Origin: JBEKHT01 sp050012135
GTDB taxonomy: Bacteria; Chloroflexota; Anaerolineae; Anaerolineales; RBG-16-64-43
Length of the DNA stretch: 64,000 nt
Reading direction: 5' to 3'
NCBI GenBank assembly: GCA_050012135.1
Contig: JBEKHT010000002.1
Coordinates: 1 to 64,000, forward strand
This document shows positions 43,684 to 52,587 of this stretch, piece by piece. The position numbers and the translations under genes were made by a program. Within the stretch, counting starts at the first letter, position 1; the number at the start of each line of letters is the position of its first letter. The notes under the pieces were generated by a model. It did not search any database, was not told the DNA's origin, and saw only the letters and a list, made by a program, of their open reading frames with translations.

Positions 43684-44739
43684 TCACGGAACCGGGGAAA
43701 GACGATCGGCTTTCAAGACCTGGTTGAGCAAGGAAAGGTCCGTCAAGCCGGAGAGGTCAAAAGGGGCCTGGAGAAAGCCGGCTCGTTCCGCGGCTTGGGC
43801 TTGGGTCAGAAGGGTGCCGCTGAGAGGGTCATAAGTGACATCCATCCGGTTCCAGGCCTGGTCGAGAACCTCCGGGCTGAGGGTCTGGTTGGTCAGACGC
43901 CCGATCTCCTGATTGGCCAGGGCCTTAGCTTGGTCGGGGTGGGCCCGCTCCCAGAGCGTGAGTGAGACGTGGGCCTCAAGCCACGCCTGGACCACCTGAG
44001 GATGCTCATTCAGGAAGGAGGAGGTGACGATCACCACGGCGGTGGAGAACTGGCCGTTCGGCCAGAGGTCGCGTTCATCCAAGAACACATTTCCGCCACC
44101 CTCCACGACTAGGCGGCTGGCCCAGGGCTCCGGGACCCAGGCCCCGTCAATCTGCCCCAGGCGGAAGAGCTGCAGGATTTCCGCGTTGCTGACCGGCACA
44201 ATTGTAACCGTGCCTCCCTTTTCGGCCGGCTTCAGCCCATGCTGGTCGAGGTAGGATCGAAGGGCGACGTCTTGGGTGTTTCCGAGCTGGGGGGTGGCGA
44301 TGCGCTTTCCCGAAAGGTCCTGGGGGGTGTGGATATTGGCGGCCGGGCGGACAACCAGCGCGGCCCCGCCGCTGGTTGCCCCCGCTATGATGTGAAGGGC
44401 TTGGCCACTGCTCTTCAAGAACCCGTTGATTGCCGGGCTGGGGCCGATGTATGCAAGGTCGATTTGATTGGCGAACATGGCCTCGATCTCGTCCGGCCCG
44501 GCGTTGAACACCTTAGGCTGGAGGACGACCCCGGCGGGCATTGCCTTGGCGAAGTCGCCGTGGCTGATGCCGATGATCGCTTGGCTGTGGGTTAAGTTTG
44601 GAAAGTAGCCCACCCGCAGGGGAACGGTGGGGACAGCCGTCGGTTGACCGGAGGATAGCAGGGCGCACCCGGCCAGCGCGACCACCCCAAGCAGGCAAGC
44701 GGCACGGCGGAGCATGAATGGGGACGCTCGACGCAACAT
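43684..44739 (-). CDS. ABC substrate-binding lipoprotein (sulfonate/nitrate/taurine type)
   Basis: About 351 residues. The start MLRRASPFMLRRAACLL gives a lipoprotein signal with lipobox LAGC. The binding domain begins VPLRVGYFPNLTHSQAIIGISHG, then VFNAGPDEIEAMFANQIDLAYIGPSPAINGFLKSSG, characteristic of NMT1/SsuA-type proteins. The frame stays open much further upstream (to 45210), but that part would overlap the ligA promoter and has no protein character. The exact ligand cannot be assigned. Confidence 0.9.
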   Translation of the reverse strand: MLRRASPFMLRRAACLLGVVALAGCALLSSGQPTAVPTVPLRVGYFPNLTHSQAIIGISHGDFAKAMPAGVVLQPKVFNAGPDEIEAMFANQIDLAYIGPSPAINGFLKSSGQALHIIAGATSGGAALVVRPAANIHTPQDLSGKRIATPQLGNTQDVALRSYLDQHGLKPAEKGGTVTIVPVSNAEILQLFRLGQIDGAWVPEPWASRLVVEGGGNVFLDERDLWPNGQFSTAVVIVTSSFLNEHPQVVQAWLEAHVSLTLWERAHPDQAKALANQEIGRLTNQTLSPEVLDQAWNRMDVTYDPLSGTLLTQAQAAERAGFLQAPFDLSGLTDLSLLNQVLKADRLSPVP

Positions 44740-45099
44740 TCCTGCTCTCTCCCGCCTAAGGACCAGGGGCCGCAGCAAAGGAAAAAAGGCCCGTCCGCGT
44801 CGATTCTCAGCTCGATTATACCGGAGGAGGAGGAGGGGCGCACGCGGAAGAGGAAGGAACTGAGGGCGATCTCCCGTGATTGCCCCCCTGCCGTTCGAGC
44901 CCTGTGGTTCGTTCTGCCTCCCGTGCCGCAGGATGGCAATCCCTTCTCTGGCACCCCTCTTCTTCACCCTGCGAAGCGGACCATCCCGACGCTGGGCGCC
45001 AGCCTCCTTTGGGACAACGCCGCAGAGAGACCGGGACGTGCCCTCTCGATCCCGAGAGGTGCCGGAGGAGGGTTGAATTGGGGGGAGCGAACTTGATTC
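44740..45099. other. Divergent intergenic region
   Basis: 360 nt between the importer operon and ligA. A minus-strand TATAAT (plus 44815-44820) could start the importer transcript about 70 nt before its ATG. Nothing else recognised. Confidence 0.5.
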
Positions 45100-45129
45100 T
45101 TGGCAGATGCAAATCCAACTATGTATAAT
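45100..45129 (+). promoter_or_regulatory. Promoter of ligA, probable leaderless start
   Basis: TTGGCA (45100-45105), 18 nt, perfect TATAAT (45124-45129). The ATG of ligA begins 6 nt after the box and no SD is present, so the mRNA is expected to begin at the start codon. Confidence 0.75.
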
Positions 45130-45135
45130 GCCGCC

Positions 45136-47163
45136 ATGAACCTCGAACGGGCCTCCGCGCGCGCAGTCCAGCTTCGCCGCGAAATCAACTACCACAACTA
45201 CCGGTACCACGTCCTCGATTCTCCTGTGGTTTCGGATGCCGAATACGATCGGCTACTTGCCGAGCTCCGGGACCTGGAGCAGAAGTATCCCCAACTCCTC
45301 ACCCCGGACTCTCCCACTCAACGGGTCGGAGGCCAGGTCCTGGACAAGTTCGTGCGGGTGCGGCATCCCGCCCCGATTCTCAGCCTGGCGAACGCCTTTT
45401 CTCCAGAAGACGTGCGCGCCTGGTATGACCGAATCCGGCGTCTGGATCGGCGGGTGGAGGGCTCCGCTTTCGTGGTGGAGCCGAAGATTGACGGGTTGAC
45501 GGTGGTGCTGCACTACGAGGGCGGAGCTTTCGTCTTGGGAGCCACACGCGGTGATGGGGAGGTGGGAGAAGATATCACTCCCAACCTGCGCACCGTCCGC
45601 TCCGTCCCGCTGAGCATCCCGGTCGATCCCCACAGCCGGCTTCCCCCTGCGGTGCGAATGGTTGTGCGCGGGGAGGCCTTTTTCCCTGTCAGGGACTTCC
45701 AGAACTTCAATGAGCAACTGGCTCGGGAGGGCGAGCGAACGTACGTCAACCCACGGAATGCGGCTTCGGGTGCGCTCCGCCAGCTGGACGCCCGTCTCAC
45801 CGCCTCCCGGCCGATCGACCTGCTCTGCTATGCGATCGTCGCCTTGGAAGGGATGCCGCCGCCGTCGGGGCAATGGCAAACGCTCGAAATGTTGAGATCT
45901 TTCGGGTTTCCTGTGACCTCCGACGCCCAGCGCTGCCATGACCTGGAGGAGGCGATCGCGGCCTGTGAATCCTGGGTGGATCGTCGAGAGCTGCTCCCGT
46001 TTGAAGCAGACGGGATGGTCATCAAGCTAGACGATCTGCCGCTCGCAGTCTCTCTGGGTTTTGTGGGCAAGGATCCGCGAGGATCCATTGCCTTCAAGTT
46101 CCCGGCCAGCGAGGTCTCGACCCGGCTCCTGGACATCGGGGTCAATGTGGGACGCACGGGGGTGCTGACGCCCTACGCGATCCTCGAGCCGGTCGCCGTA
46201 GGAGGGGTGACGGTGAGCAAGGCCACCCTTCACAATTTTGACTTCATCCGCGAGCGGGACATTCGCAAGGGCGACCGAGTGCTGGTGAAGCGAGCCGGGG
46301 AGGTCATCCCCTATGTGATTGGCCCCATCGCCGATGCGCGCACCGGGTCGGAGCGTGTCTTCTCGCCGCCCAGGGTCTGCCCCTCCTGCGGAGAGCCGGT
46401 CGAGCATCTCCCCGGCGAGGTCGCCTGGTATTGCGTCAATGCCTCCTGCCCCGAACAGCTCATTCGCAATCTGGCGCATTTTGCCTCCCGAGGGGCCATG
46501 GATATTGAGGGCCTGGGTATCAAGATCGTCGAACAGCTCGTCCAGGCCTCGCGGGTGAAGGATCTGGCGGACTTGTACCGGCTGCAGGCGAAGGACTTGC
46601 TGACGCTGGAGGGTTTCGCTGAGAAGAAGGCCTCCAATCTGCTGGAGGCGATCAGCGCCTCGCGGGAGCGCCCCCTTTCCCGGATGATTGCGGCGCTGGG
46701 CATTCGCGGGGTGGGGGAGGTTGTAGCCGGCGATTTGGCGCGCTCCTTCGGGGATCTGGACCGCTTTCAGTCCGCGACGGCGGAGGATCTGGAGGGTATC
46801 GAGGGAATTGGACCCAACACGGCCCAAGCCATCGTGGATTGGCTCAGCCGCGAGGGAAACAAGAAAGTCCTGAAGAAACTGAGGCGGGATGGCGTTTGGC
46901 CGCGTTCGGAGAGGGTGTCCACGACCAGCGGAAAGCTCAAGGGACTGACCTTCGTGATTACGGGCACCCTGGCGGATCTGTCTCGAGAAAAAGCCAAGGC
47001 GCTGATTGAGGCCAACGGAGGAAAGGTCACCGACAGCGTGAGCCGCAAGACAAGCTACCTGCTGTGCGGGGAATCGCCCGGGTCCAAGCTTGAAAAGGCG
47101 AAGGAGCTGGGTGTACCGATTCTCGCTGAGAACGACCTGCAGCGGCTCATTCGCGGCCGGTGA
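45136..47163 (+). CDS. ligA: NAD+-dependent DNA ligase
   Basis: Seals nicks in replication and repair using NAD+. 675 residues, standard for LigA: domain Ia (INYHNYRYHVLDSPVVSDAEYDRLL), the adenylated Lys117 in EPKIDG, OB fold (GRTGVLTPYAILEPV, TLHNFDFIRERDIRKGD), Zn finger with CPSCGEP and CVNASCP, helix-hairpin-helix repeats and a C-terminal BRCT domain (LKGLTFVITGTLADLSREKAKALIEANGG). The chosen ATG matches conservation. An in-frame upstream extension would cross the promoter. Confidence 0.97.
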   Translation: MNLERASARAVQLRREINYHNYRYHVLDSPVVSDAEYDRLLAELRDLEQKYPQLLTPDSPTQRVGGQVLDKFVRVRHPAPILSLANAFSPEDVRAWYDRIRRLDRRVEGSAFVVEPKIDGLTVVLHYEGGAFVLGATRGDGEVGEDITPNLRTVRSVPLSIPVDPHSRLPPAVRMVVRGEAFFPVRDFQNFNEQLAREGERTYVNPRNAASGALRQLDARLTASRPIDLLCYAIVALEGMPPPSGQWQTLEMLRSFGFPVTSDAQRCHDLEEAIAACESWVDRRELLPFEADGMVIKLDDLPLAVSLGFVGKDPRGSIAFKFPASEVSTRLLDIGVNVGRTGVLTPYAILEPVAVGGVTVSKATLHNFDFIRERDIRKGDRVLVKRAGEVIPYVIGPIADARTGSERVFSPPRVCPSCGEPVEHLPGEVAWYCVNASCPEQLIRNLAHFASRGAMDIEGLGIKIVEQLVQASRVKDLADLYRLQAKDLLTLEGFAEKKASNLLEAISASRERPLSRMIAALGIRGVGEVVAGDLARSFGDLDRFQSATAEDLEGIEGIGPNTAQAIVDWLSREGNKKVLKKLRRDGVWPRSERVSTTSGKLKGLTFVITGTLADLSREKAKALIEANGGKVTDSVSRKTSYLLCGESPGSKLEKAKELGVPILAENDLQRLIRGR

Positions 47164-47284
47164 CCCACTTCGACCGCCGCGGGGGCTCGGTTCCGGAACT
47201 GGAGCCCGGCGGGTCCGTTTCGCCTCTCGGGAGGAAAGTCACAGTCGACGAAATGCGCAACAGGTTGGATGAAAGCAGGTCCGT

Positions 47285-48493
47285 ATGGCTAGACGTCCGC
47301 TAGACCCGATATCCCAGCGTATTGCCGCCGTCCAAGAACGCTTCCAACGGCTCACGCAGGCCGGTCTCTATTACTACAACCTGCCGGTGGCCGAACTGAG
47401 GGGGGGCTCGCGAGTAGTGGTCGGTGGGCGCGAGCTGGGGATGTACGCCTCCTACAGCTACCTGGGCCTCTTGGGACATCCTCGGATTGCCGCCGCAGCG
47501 AAAGAAGCCGTCGACAAGTTTGGCACAGGCACGCACGGCGTGCGCCTCCTCGCCGGAACACTGACGCTTCATCGTGAGCTTGAGAAGGCGATTGCGGACT
47601 TCAAGGACACGGAGGATGCGGTCACCTTCTCCTCGGGATATGTCACTAACCTCACGCTGGTGTCCACCCTGCTCGGACGGCGCGACGTGGTCCTATGCGA
47701 CAAGCTGAATCACGCGAGCATCGTGGATGGGTGCCTCCTGTCGGGTGCGAAATTCTGGCGTTTTCGGCACAATGACACCGGTGATCTCGAGCGTCTGCTG
47801 CGGAAGGCACCCGCCTCTGCAGCCAAGCTGGTTGCCGTGGACGCTGTCTTCAGCATGGACGGAGACATCATCGATCTGCCGGCAGTTGCCTCCTTGTGCC
47901 AGCGCTACGGAGCCTGGTTGATGGTGGACGAAGCCCACTCGCTGGGGGTCCTGGGAAAGGGCGGCCACGGGATTGAGGAGCACTTTGGCCTGCGGGACGC
48001 AATTGATTTCAAGATGGGGACGCTCAGCAAGGCAATCCCGTCGGTCGGTGGTTATGTGGCGGGGCGCAGGGATCTGATTTCCTATCTTCGCCACACCGCC
48101 CGGGCTTACATTTTCTCAGCCGCTCTCCCGCCGGCCCAGGCCGCCGCGGCCAAGGAGGCCATAGCCATAATCTGCGACGAGCCGGAGAGAGTGGAAAGAC
48201 TGCAGCACAACTCACAGCGGTTCCTCTCCGGGCTCAAGTCCGCCGGATTCGACACCCTGCTCAGCCAGACCGCAATTGTCCCGATCCTATGCGGAGAGGA
48301 CGAGCAGGCCTTCCAGATGACCCGGGCCTGCCATGAACAGGGGATGTTCGTTCTTCCCGTGGTTTCGCCTGCCGTGCCGGAGGGGCTGGCCCGCCTGCGG
48401 GCGACGGTCACCGCGGCCCATGAGCCGGCAGAGATCGATGAAGCCGTCGAACTGCTGGCTCGCGCTGGCCGCAGTGTTGGGGTGTTGTCTTAG
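47285..48493 (+). CDS. PLP-dependent alpha-oxoamine synthase (KBL/BioF/SPT family)
   Basis: 402 residues. Condenses an amino acid with an acyl-CoA, or cleaves 2-amino-3-ketobutyrate. Motifs: NYLG-like SYSYLGLLGHPRI, GTGTHGVRLLAGTLTLHRELEKAIADF, DKLNHASIVDG, the PLP-binding DEAHSLGVLG, and the Schiff-base lysine Lys249 in GTLSKAIPSVGG. The family includes glycine C-acetyltransferase, 8-amino-7-oxononanoate synthase and serine palmitoyltransferase. No biotin or threonine catabolism genes flank it, so specificity is open. Confidence 0.9.
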   Translation: MARRPLDPISQRIAAVQERFQRLTQAGLYYYNLPVAELRGGSRVVVGGRELGMYASYSYLGLLGHPRIAAAAKEAVDKFGTGTHGVRLLAGTLTLHRELEKAIADFKDTEDAVTFSSGYVTNLTLVSTLLGRRDVVLCDKLNHASIVDGCLLSGAKFWRFRHNDTGDLERLLRKAPASAAKLVAVDAVFSMDGDIIDLPAVASLCQRYGAWLMVDEAHSLGVLGKGGHGIEEHFGLRDAIDFKMGTLSKAIPSVGGYVAGRRDLISYLRHTARAYIFSAALPPAQAAAAKEAIAIICDEPERVERLQHNSQRFLSGLKSAGFDTLLSQTAIVPILCGEDEQAFQMTRACHEQGMFVLPVVSPAVPEGLARLRATVTAAHEPAEIDEAVELLARAGRSVGVLS

Positions 48494-48809
48494 CCCGTTC
48501 GGGACCCTGGCGCGCCAAGAGCTCTTGTTTTCAATTTGACCTCAAACTTGCGCCGCACAGGGTGCGATTCTGCCTCCCGCCGTTGGGTGCGTTTGGGGCG
48601 GCCGGGTGAGGCGCCGCGGAATCCGCGCTGACCGATCGGATGGGATGATCTTGCCTCCTCGCGCGGAACGAGACTGACCCGCGCGAACTCGTGGGAGCAT
48701 TTGGCAAGACGAGGTTTCTCGGCCGGAAGGTCACGAACGGACGGCCTGGGGTCTGATGCCGCTCGAAACTGGAGCGGGTTGGGTCACCGGTCCTTGCGGG
48801 AGGGAAGCC
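48494..48809. other. 316-nt intergenic region
   Basis: Between the oxoamine synthase and the methyltransferase. No gene, terminator or promoter of good quality was seen. A long minus-strand frame here is a shadow of the methyltransferase gene. Confidence 0.5.
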
Positions 48810-50012
48810 ATGAGGCCTCCGTGCCTGAAATTGAAACCGCAACGAGAGAAGTCGGTGCTGCGTCATCATCCCTGGGTTTTCTCGGGCGCGGTCGATCAGA
48901 CGCTCGGGTCCCCCGCCCCCGGCCAGACCGTGGAGGTCTATTCCTCTGAAGATCAGTGGCTGGCACGGGCGGCCTTCAGCCCTCACTCGCAGATCGTGGC
49001 ACGGGTTTGGACCTGGGACGAGGCTGAAACCATCGACGCCGGATTCTTCCAACGCCGGATCGAAGCCTCTGCGAACCGGCGCACCTGGCTCCAATCTTCC
49101 ACCGATGGGATCCGCCTGGTCAATGCGGAAAGTGATGGCCTGCCCGGGCTGGTTGTCGACCGGTACGGACGGTTCCTGGTCGTGCAGTTCCTGAGCGCAG
49201 GCCCGGAACACTGGAAGGGGGAGATCGTGAGCGTCCTGCGGTCGATGGAAGGCATTTCGGGCCTCTACGAGCGGTCGGACGTAGAGGTCAGGGAGAAAGA
49301 GGACCTGCCTCAAACGGCGGGTATCCTGTGGGGAGAGACGCCTTCTGGCCCAGTCGAAATCGTCGAGGGCCAATGGCGCTTTCTGGTGGATATCCAAGGT
49401 GGACAAAAGACCGGGTTCTATTTGGATCAGAGGGAGAGCCGAGCGGCGGTCCGTGACCTTGTTCGCAGTCTCCTGCCAGGGTCCCAAGTGCTGAATGCCT
49501 TCGCCTACACGGGAGCCTTCGCCGTTGCCGCCCTGGCGGGCGGGGCGGCGAGGGTGATCAACGTGGACTCGTCTGCCGCCGCGCTGGGCCTGGCAAAGCA
49601 GAATCTCGCGCTCAACCAACGATCGGCCGGAAGAGAGGATTTCATTGAGGGGGATGTCTTTCGAGTCCTGCGCGAGTATCGCGACTCGGGCACGAGCTTC
49701 GATGGGATCATCCTCGACCCCCCCAAGCTGGCGCCGTCCAGTTCGCAGGTCCCGCGTGCCGCGCGCGCCTACAAAGATCTCAACTGGCTCGCCTTCCGGC
49801 TGACACGCCCGGGAGGTTGCGTGGTCACCTTTTCCTGTTCAGGGGCCGTGAGTGAAGACCTGTTTCAGAAGATCGTGTTTGGGGCTTCAATTGACGCGGG
49901 CAGAGAGGTGCAGATCCTGGGAAAGCTGCGTCAGTCCAGCGACCATCCTGTCCGCCTCAGCTTTCCGGAAGGAGCCTACCTGAAGGGCTTGATTTGCCGC
50001 GTCGAGCAATAG
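48810..50012 (+). CDS. rlmI: Class I SAM-dependent rRNA (cytosine-C5) methyltransferase, RlmI-like
   Basis: 400 residues. The N-terminal PUA domain (REKSVLRHHPWVFSGAVDQ) leads into the EEHEA-like region (NAESDGLPGLVVDRYGRFLVVQFLSAG) and a Rossmann methyltransferase: GFYLDQRESR, SAM motif VLNAFAYTGAFAVAALAGGA, acidic VINVDSS, and catalytic DPPKLAPS followed by VTFSCSGAV with the cysteine. E. coli RlmI makes m5C1962 in 23S rRNA. The ATG follows GGGAGGGAAG. Confidence 0.92.
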   Translation: MRPPCLKLKPQREKSVLRHHPWVFSGAVDQTLGSPAPGQTVEVYSSEDQWLARAAFSPHSQIVARVWTWDEAETIDAGFFQRRIEASANRRTWLQSSTDGIRLVNAESDGLPGLVVDRYGRFLVVQFLSAGPEHWKGEIVSVLRSMEGISGLYERSDVEVREKEDLPQTAGILWGETPSGPVEIVEGQWRFLVDIQGGQKTGFYLDQRESRAAVRDLVRSLLPGSQVLNAFAYTGAFAVAALAGGAARVINVDSSAAALGLAKQNLALNQRSAGREDFIEGDVFRVLREYRDSGTSFDGIILDPPKLAPSSSQVPRAARAYKDLNWLAFRLTRPGGCVVTFSCSGAVSEDLFQKIVFGASIDAGREVQILGKLRQSSDHPVRLSFPEGAYLKGLICRVEQ

Positions 50013-50103
50013 CCTGCAAGGCCGGGTGAGAGGGGCAGGCCAAGCAGCTGGGGGTCCCCGCCCCTTGGGAATGGATCTATTGGAGTGGCAGGAGCGCCGT
50101 TTG

Positions 50104-50141
50104 ACGACACCTGTCGTGTTCGCAACGTTTGTATGATACAA
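50104..50141 (+). promoter_or_regulatory. Two palindromes, probable TetR-family operators
   Basis: ACGACACCTGTCGT (50104-50117) is a perfect 14-bp palindrome. TTGTATGATACAA (50129-50141) is a perfect 13-bp one that overlaps possible -10 boxes (TATGAT at 50132 or TACAAT at 50137). Both lie 70-110 nt before the TetR gene, the position of an autoregulatory operator. Confidence 0.6.
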
Positions 50142-50210
50142 TTGGCCAGGGTGGCGCTGTTCTTCTGTTTGGACTTGTCCGTTTCCAGCCCCTTCAAGCT
50201 GAGGTAAGAG

Positions 50211-50804
50211 ATGTCAATTTTGGTAAAGGAGAAAAGGACCGAAACAAGAGTGGATCCCCGCGTGAGGCGGACCCGCAAGCTGCTTATGGAGGCGTTCCTG
50301 GGGTTGATGAAGGAGCAGAGCTTCCGTTCCATCACCATCCAGGGCATCGCCGCGCGGGCAGGGGTCAATCGAGCCACTTTCTATTCGCATTTTGAGGACA
50401 AGTACGACCTGCTGAACGCATTCGTGTGCGAGGGCTTTGAGGAGTGGGTCTCGAAAAGGGTCAGCTCGGCGGATGGATTTAGCCGCGCTCGGCTGCGTCT
50501 CCTGGTGGCGACCGTGTTTGAATTCCTGGCCGAGGTGGATGCGCACTGTGCCCAAGCCACCCAGCTGATTGAACCGATGTTTGCGAGCGCCGTCCAGCAA
50601 GAGCTCAATACTCTTCTCTTGAGTTGGCTGAGGCCGGTCCCTCCCGAAATCCTGCCCGCCTGGCACTTGCCCGAGACGGCGGCCCTGGTTTGGAGTTGGG
50701 CCATCTTCGGGGCGGGGATCAAGTGGAGTCGCGAAGGCGGTAACCTCACCGCGGATGAGATGGCCGCGGAGCTCTTGGAAGTGCTCCTGCCCGAAGGCCG
50801 CTGA
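50211..50804 (+). CDS. TetR/AcrR family transcriptional regulator
   Basis: 197 residues. The N-terminal HTH reads RRTRKLLMEAFLGLMKEQSFRSITIQGIAARAGVNRATFYSHFEDKYDLLNAF, a classical TetR DNA-binding domain, followed by a helical ligand-binding domain resembling the TetR_C_33 group. GAGGTAAGAG precedes the ATG. It is convergent with the oxidoreductase gene; its targets may include itself through the palindromes at 50104-50141. Ligand unknown. Confidence 0.92.
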   Translation: MSILVKEKRTETRVDPRVRRTRKLLMEAFLGLMKEQSFRSITIQGIAARAGVNRATFYSHFEDKYDLLNAFVCEGFEEWVSKRVSSADGFSRARLRLLVATVFEFLAEVDAHCAQATQLIEPMFASAVQQELNTLLLSWLRPVPPEILPAWHLPETAALVWSWAIFGAGIKWSREGGNLTADEMAAELLEVLLPEGR

Positions 50805-50841
50805 TCCCCCCAGCTCGGGCTCTGCTCGGGCCGCAAAAAGG

Positions 50842-50879
50842 AGCGGCGTCGGGGGTCTTTTTCTGCCCCTGGCGCCGCT
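50842..50879. terminator. Two-part hairpin between convergent genes
   Basis: Outer arms AGCGGCG (50842-50848) and CGCCGCT (50873-50879) enclose an inner GGGGG/GCCCC helix with a T-rich loop. Located between the TetR gene and the convergent oxidoreductase gene. The T-run is inside the loop, so intrinsic termination is uncertain. Confidence 0.45.
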
Positions 50880-50953
50880 TGGCTGGTTATCTCGAGAAGG
50901 CCGAGCTTCCCCAAGCGGTCTGGTTGAACACCGGTTGACTTTCGCCCGGGGAC

Positions 50954-51889
50954 CTACTTGTCCGCGATGTGCAGGATGATTCGCCCGCGGCCGTGGCGCG
51001 TCTCGCTCTGAGCTTGGGCCTTTCCGGCTTCGGAGAGCGGAAACAGCGGGCCGAGGACCGGGCGGATTTGTTTGGACTCGATCAACTCGGTGATTTGGTG
51101 CAAGTGTTCCGGAGCGGCCCTCCCGGTAGTGGCGACGCGGATCCCCATGGCCTTGGCCTTGTCCTGGCGGACCTGACCGGCAATGGACACCAGGACTCCG
51201 CCGGGACGAAGTACCTGCAGGGAGCGATCGATAACGTCCCCACCGACCGTGTCGATGACCACATCGACGTCTCGCACGGCGTTTTCAAATGGAACCGCCC
51301 CATAATCGATTGCCTGCTCGACTCCGAGGGAGTGCAGGAAATCAATATTGGCTGCCGACGAGGTCCCTATGACGCGCGCGCCTTTCCAGTGGGCCAGCTG
51401 CACGGCCAGGGCCCCGACGCCGCCGGCTGCTCCCTGCACGAGGACCCGCTGCCCGGATTGCACTTCCGCCGCGACGATCACGGCGCCCCATGCCGTCAAG
51501 GCACCGACCGGCAAGGTTGCCGCCTGGTCAAAGCTGAGGATGTCGGGTCTGGGGGCCAGACCACTTTCCAGCGCGACCCCGTACTCGGCGTACGCGCCCG
51601 AGACGAAACCGTAGACGGCTTGGCCCGGCCGCAAAGCGTTGGTCCCCGGGCCGGCCGTTGCCACCACCCCGGCCCCATCCAGTCCGGGCGTCCAGGGGAA
51701 AACTAGAGGTTGCCACGCTTTGGTCAACCCGGCCCGCATTTTCCAATCCACAGGGTTGACCCCCGCGGCGAACATGCGAACCACCACTTCACCCGCTTTG
51801 GGTTCCGGACGAGGGGCCGGTTCAAGGACGAGACGCTCCGGTCCGCCGTAGTCATGCACGCGTATGGCCATCATCATCTGAGCAGACAT
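50954..51889 (-). CDS. NADP-dependent quinone reductase-like oxidoreductase (MDR family)
   Basis: 311 residues of the zinc-independent medium-chain dehydrogenase/reductase family. GroES-like N-terminus (AIRVHDYGGPERLVLEPAPRPEPKAGEVVVRMFAAGVNPVDWKMRAG), then the nucleotide site VLVQGAAGGVGALAVQLAHWKGARVIGTSS. The structural Zn cysteines are absent. The start, after GGAGG inside the clpP 3' end, fits an operon doxX-clpP-this gene. It likely reduces quinones or enones with NADPH; substrate unknown. Confidence 0.88.
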   Translation of the reverse strand: MSAQMMMAIRVHDYGGPERLVLEPAPRPEPKAGEVVVRMFAAGVNPVDWKMRAGLTKAWQPLVFPWTPGLDGAGVVATAGPGTNALRPGQAVYGFVSGAYAEYGVALESGLAPRPDILSFDQAATLPVGALTAWGAVIVAAEVQSGQRVLVQGAAGGVGALAVQLAHWKGARVIGTSSAANIDFLHSLGVEQAIDYGAVPFENAVRDVDVVIDTVGGDVIDRSLQVLRPGGVLVSIAGQVRQDKAKAMGIRVATTGRAAPEHLHQITELIESKQIRPVLGPLFPLSEAGKAQAQSETRHGRGRIILHIADK

Positions 51890-51892
51890 CGG

Positions 51893-52552
51893 CTATCCTC
51901 CCGGGGCAGGTTTTTCGGAAGCGCCAACGAGCCTCTTCGATCGCGGGGTTTCCATCACCCGATCAATCAAGCCATATTGAACTGCCTGCTCGGCACTCAG
52001 GAAAAAGTTGCGCTCGGTGTCCCGGACGATCACATCCAGCGGCTGCCCCGTGTGAAGCGACATGATTTCGTTCAGGCGGCTCTTGAGCCGCAGGATCTCG
52101 CGCGCCTGGATCTCAATCTCCGTCGCTTTCCCCTGAGCTCCCCCCAGCGGCTGGTGCATGTGGATGGTGGCGTGCGGCAGGGCATAGCGTTGGCCTTTGG
52201 TCCCCCCCGTCAGGAGCACTGTGCCGAAAGAAGCCGTCACGCCAACGGCCAAGGTGGCGATCGGATTCGGGATCATCTGCATCGTGTCGTAGATCGCCAT
52301 GCCCGAATAGATGACCCCTCCCGGTGAATTGATGTACATCTGGATGGGCGCCTCTGGATCCTGTTGACTCAGGTAGACCAGCTGGGCCACGATGGAATTG
52401 GCCGTCTGATCATTGATCTCATCCCCGACGAAGACAATTCGATGGCGCAGCAGAAGAGAGTAGATATCAAAGGCTCTTTCTCCGCGTTCTGTCATTTCTG
52501 TCACCATCGGAATGGCGGACCAGGGTACTTTCTCTGGATACAGAAACGTCAT
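51893..52552 (-). CDS. clpP: ATP-dependent Clp protease proteolytic subunit
   Basis: The serine peptidase barrel that pairs with ClpX/ClpA/ClpC. 219 residues. Catalytic triad intact: Ser108 in GVTASFGT (GxAASM in most ClpPs), His133 in IHMHQP and Asp178 in VRDTERNFF. ATG preceded by CCGGAGGT. The serine motif variation (TASF) suggests a divergent second ClpP type. The clpX gene is not next to it. Confidence 0.94.
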   Translation of the reverse strand: MTFLYPEKVPWSAIPMVTEMTERGERAFDIYSLLLRHRIVFVGDEINDQTANSIVAQLVYLSQQDPEAPIQMYINSPGGVIYSGMAIYDTMQMIPNPIATLAVGVTASFGTVLLTGGTKGQRYALPHATIHMHQPLGGAQGKATEIEIQAREILRLKSRLNEIMSLHTGQPLDVIVRDTERNFFLSAEQAVQYGLIDRVMETPRSKRLVGASEKPAPGG

Positions 52553-52587
52553 GGTGTAACCTCCGGTTTTGCAGTTCCGGCCCTCCG

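Noticed and set aside
47226..47260. GGGAGGAAAGTC resembling the RNase P RNA P-region
   Set aside because: The following bases do not continue the RNase P consensus, and only ~120 nt are available before the next gene.
48531..49619. 362-codon minus-strand frame
   Set aside because: It is the antisense of the RlmI-like methyltransferase gene, whose motifs are clear; the reverse translation has none.
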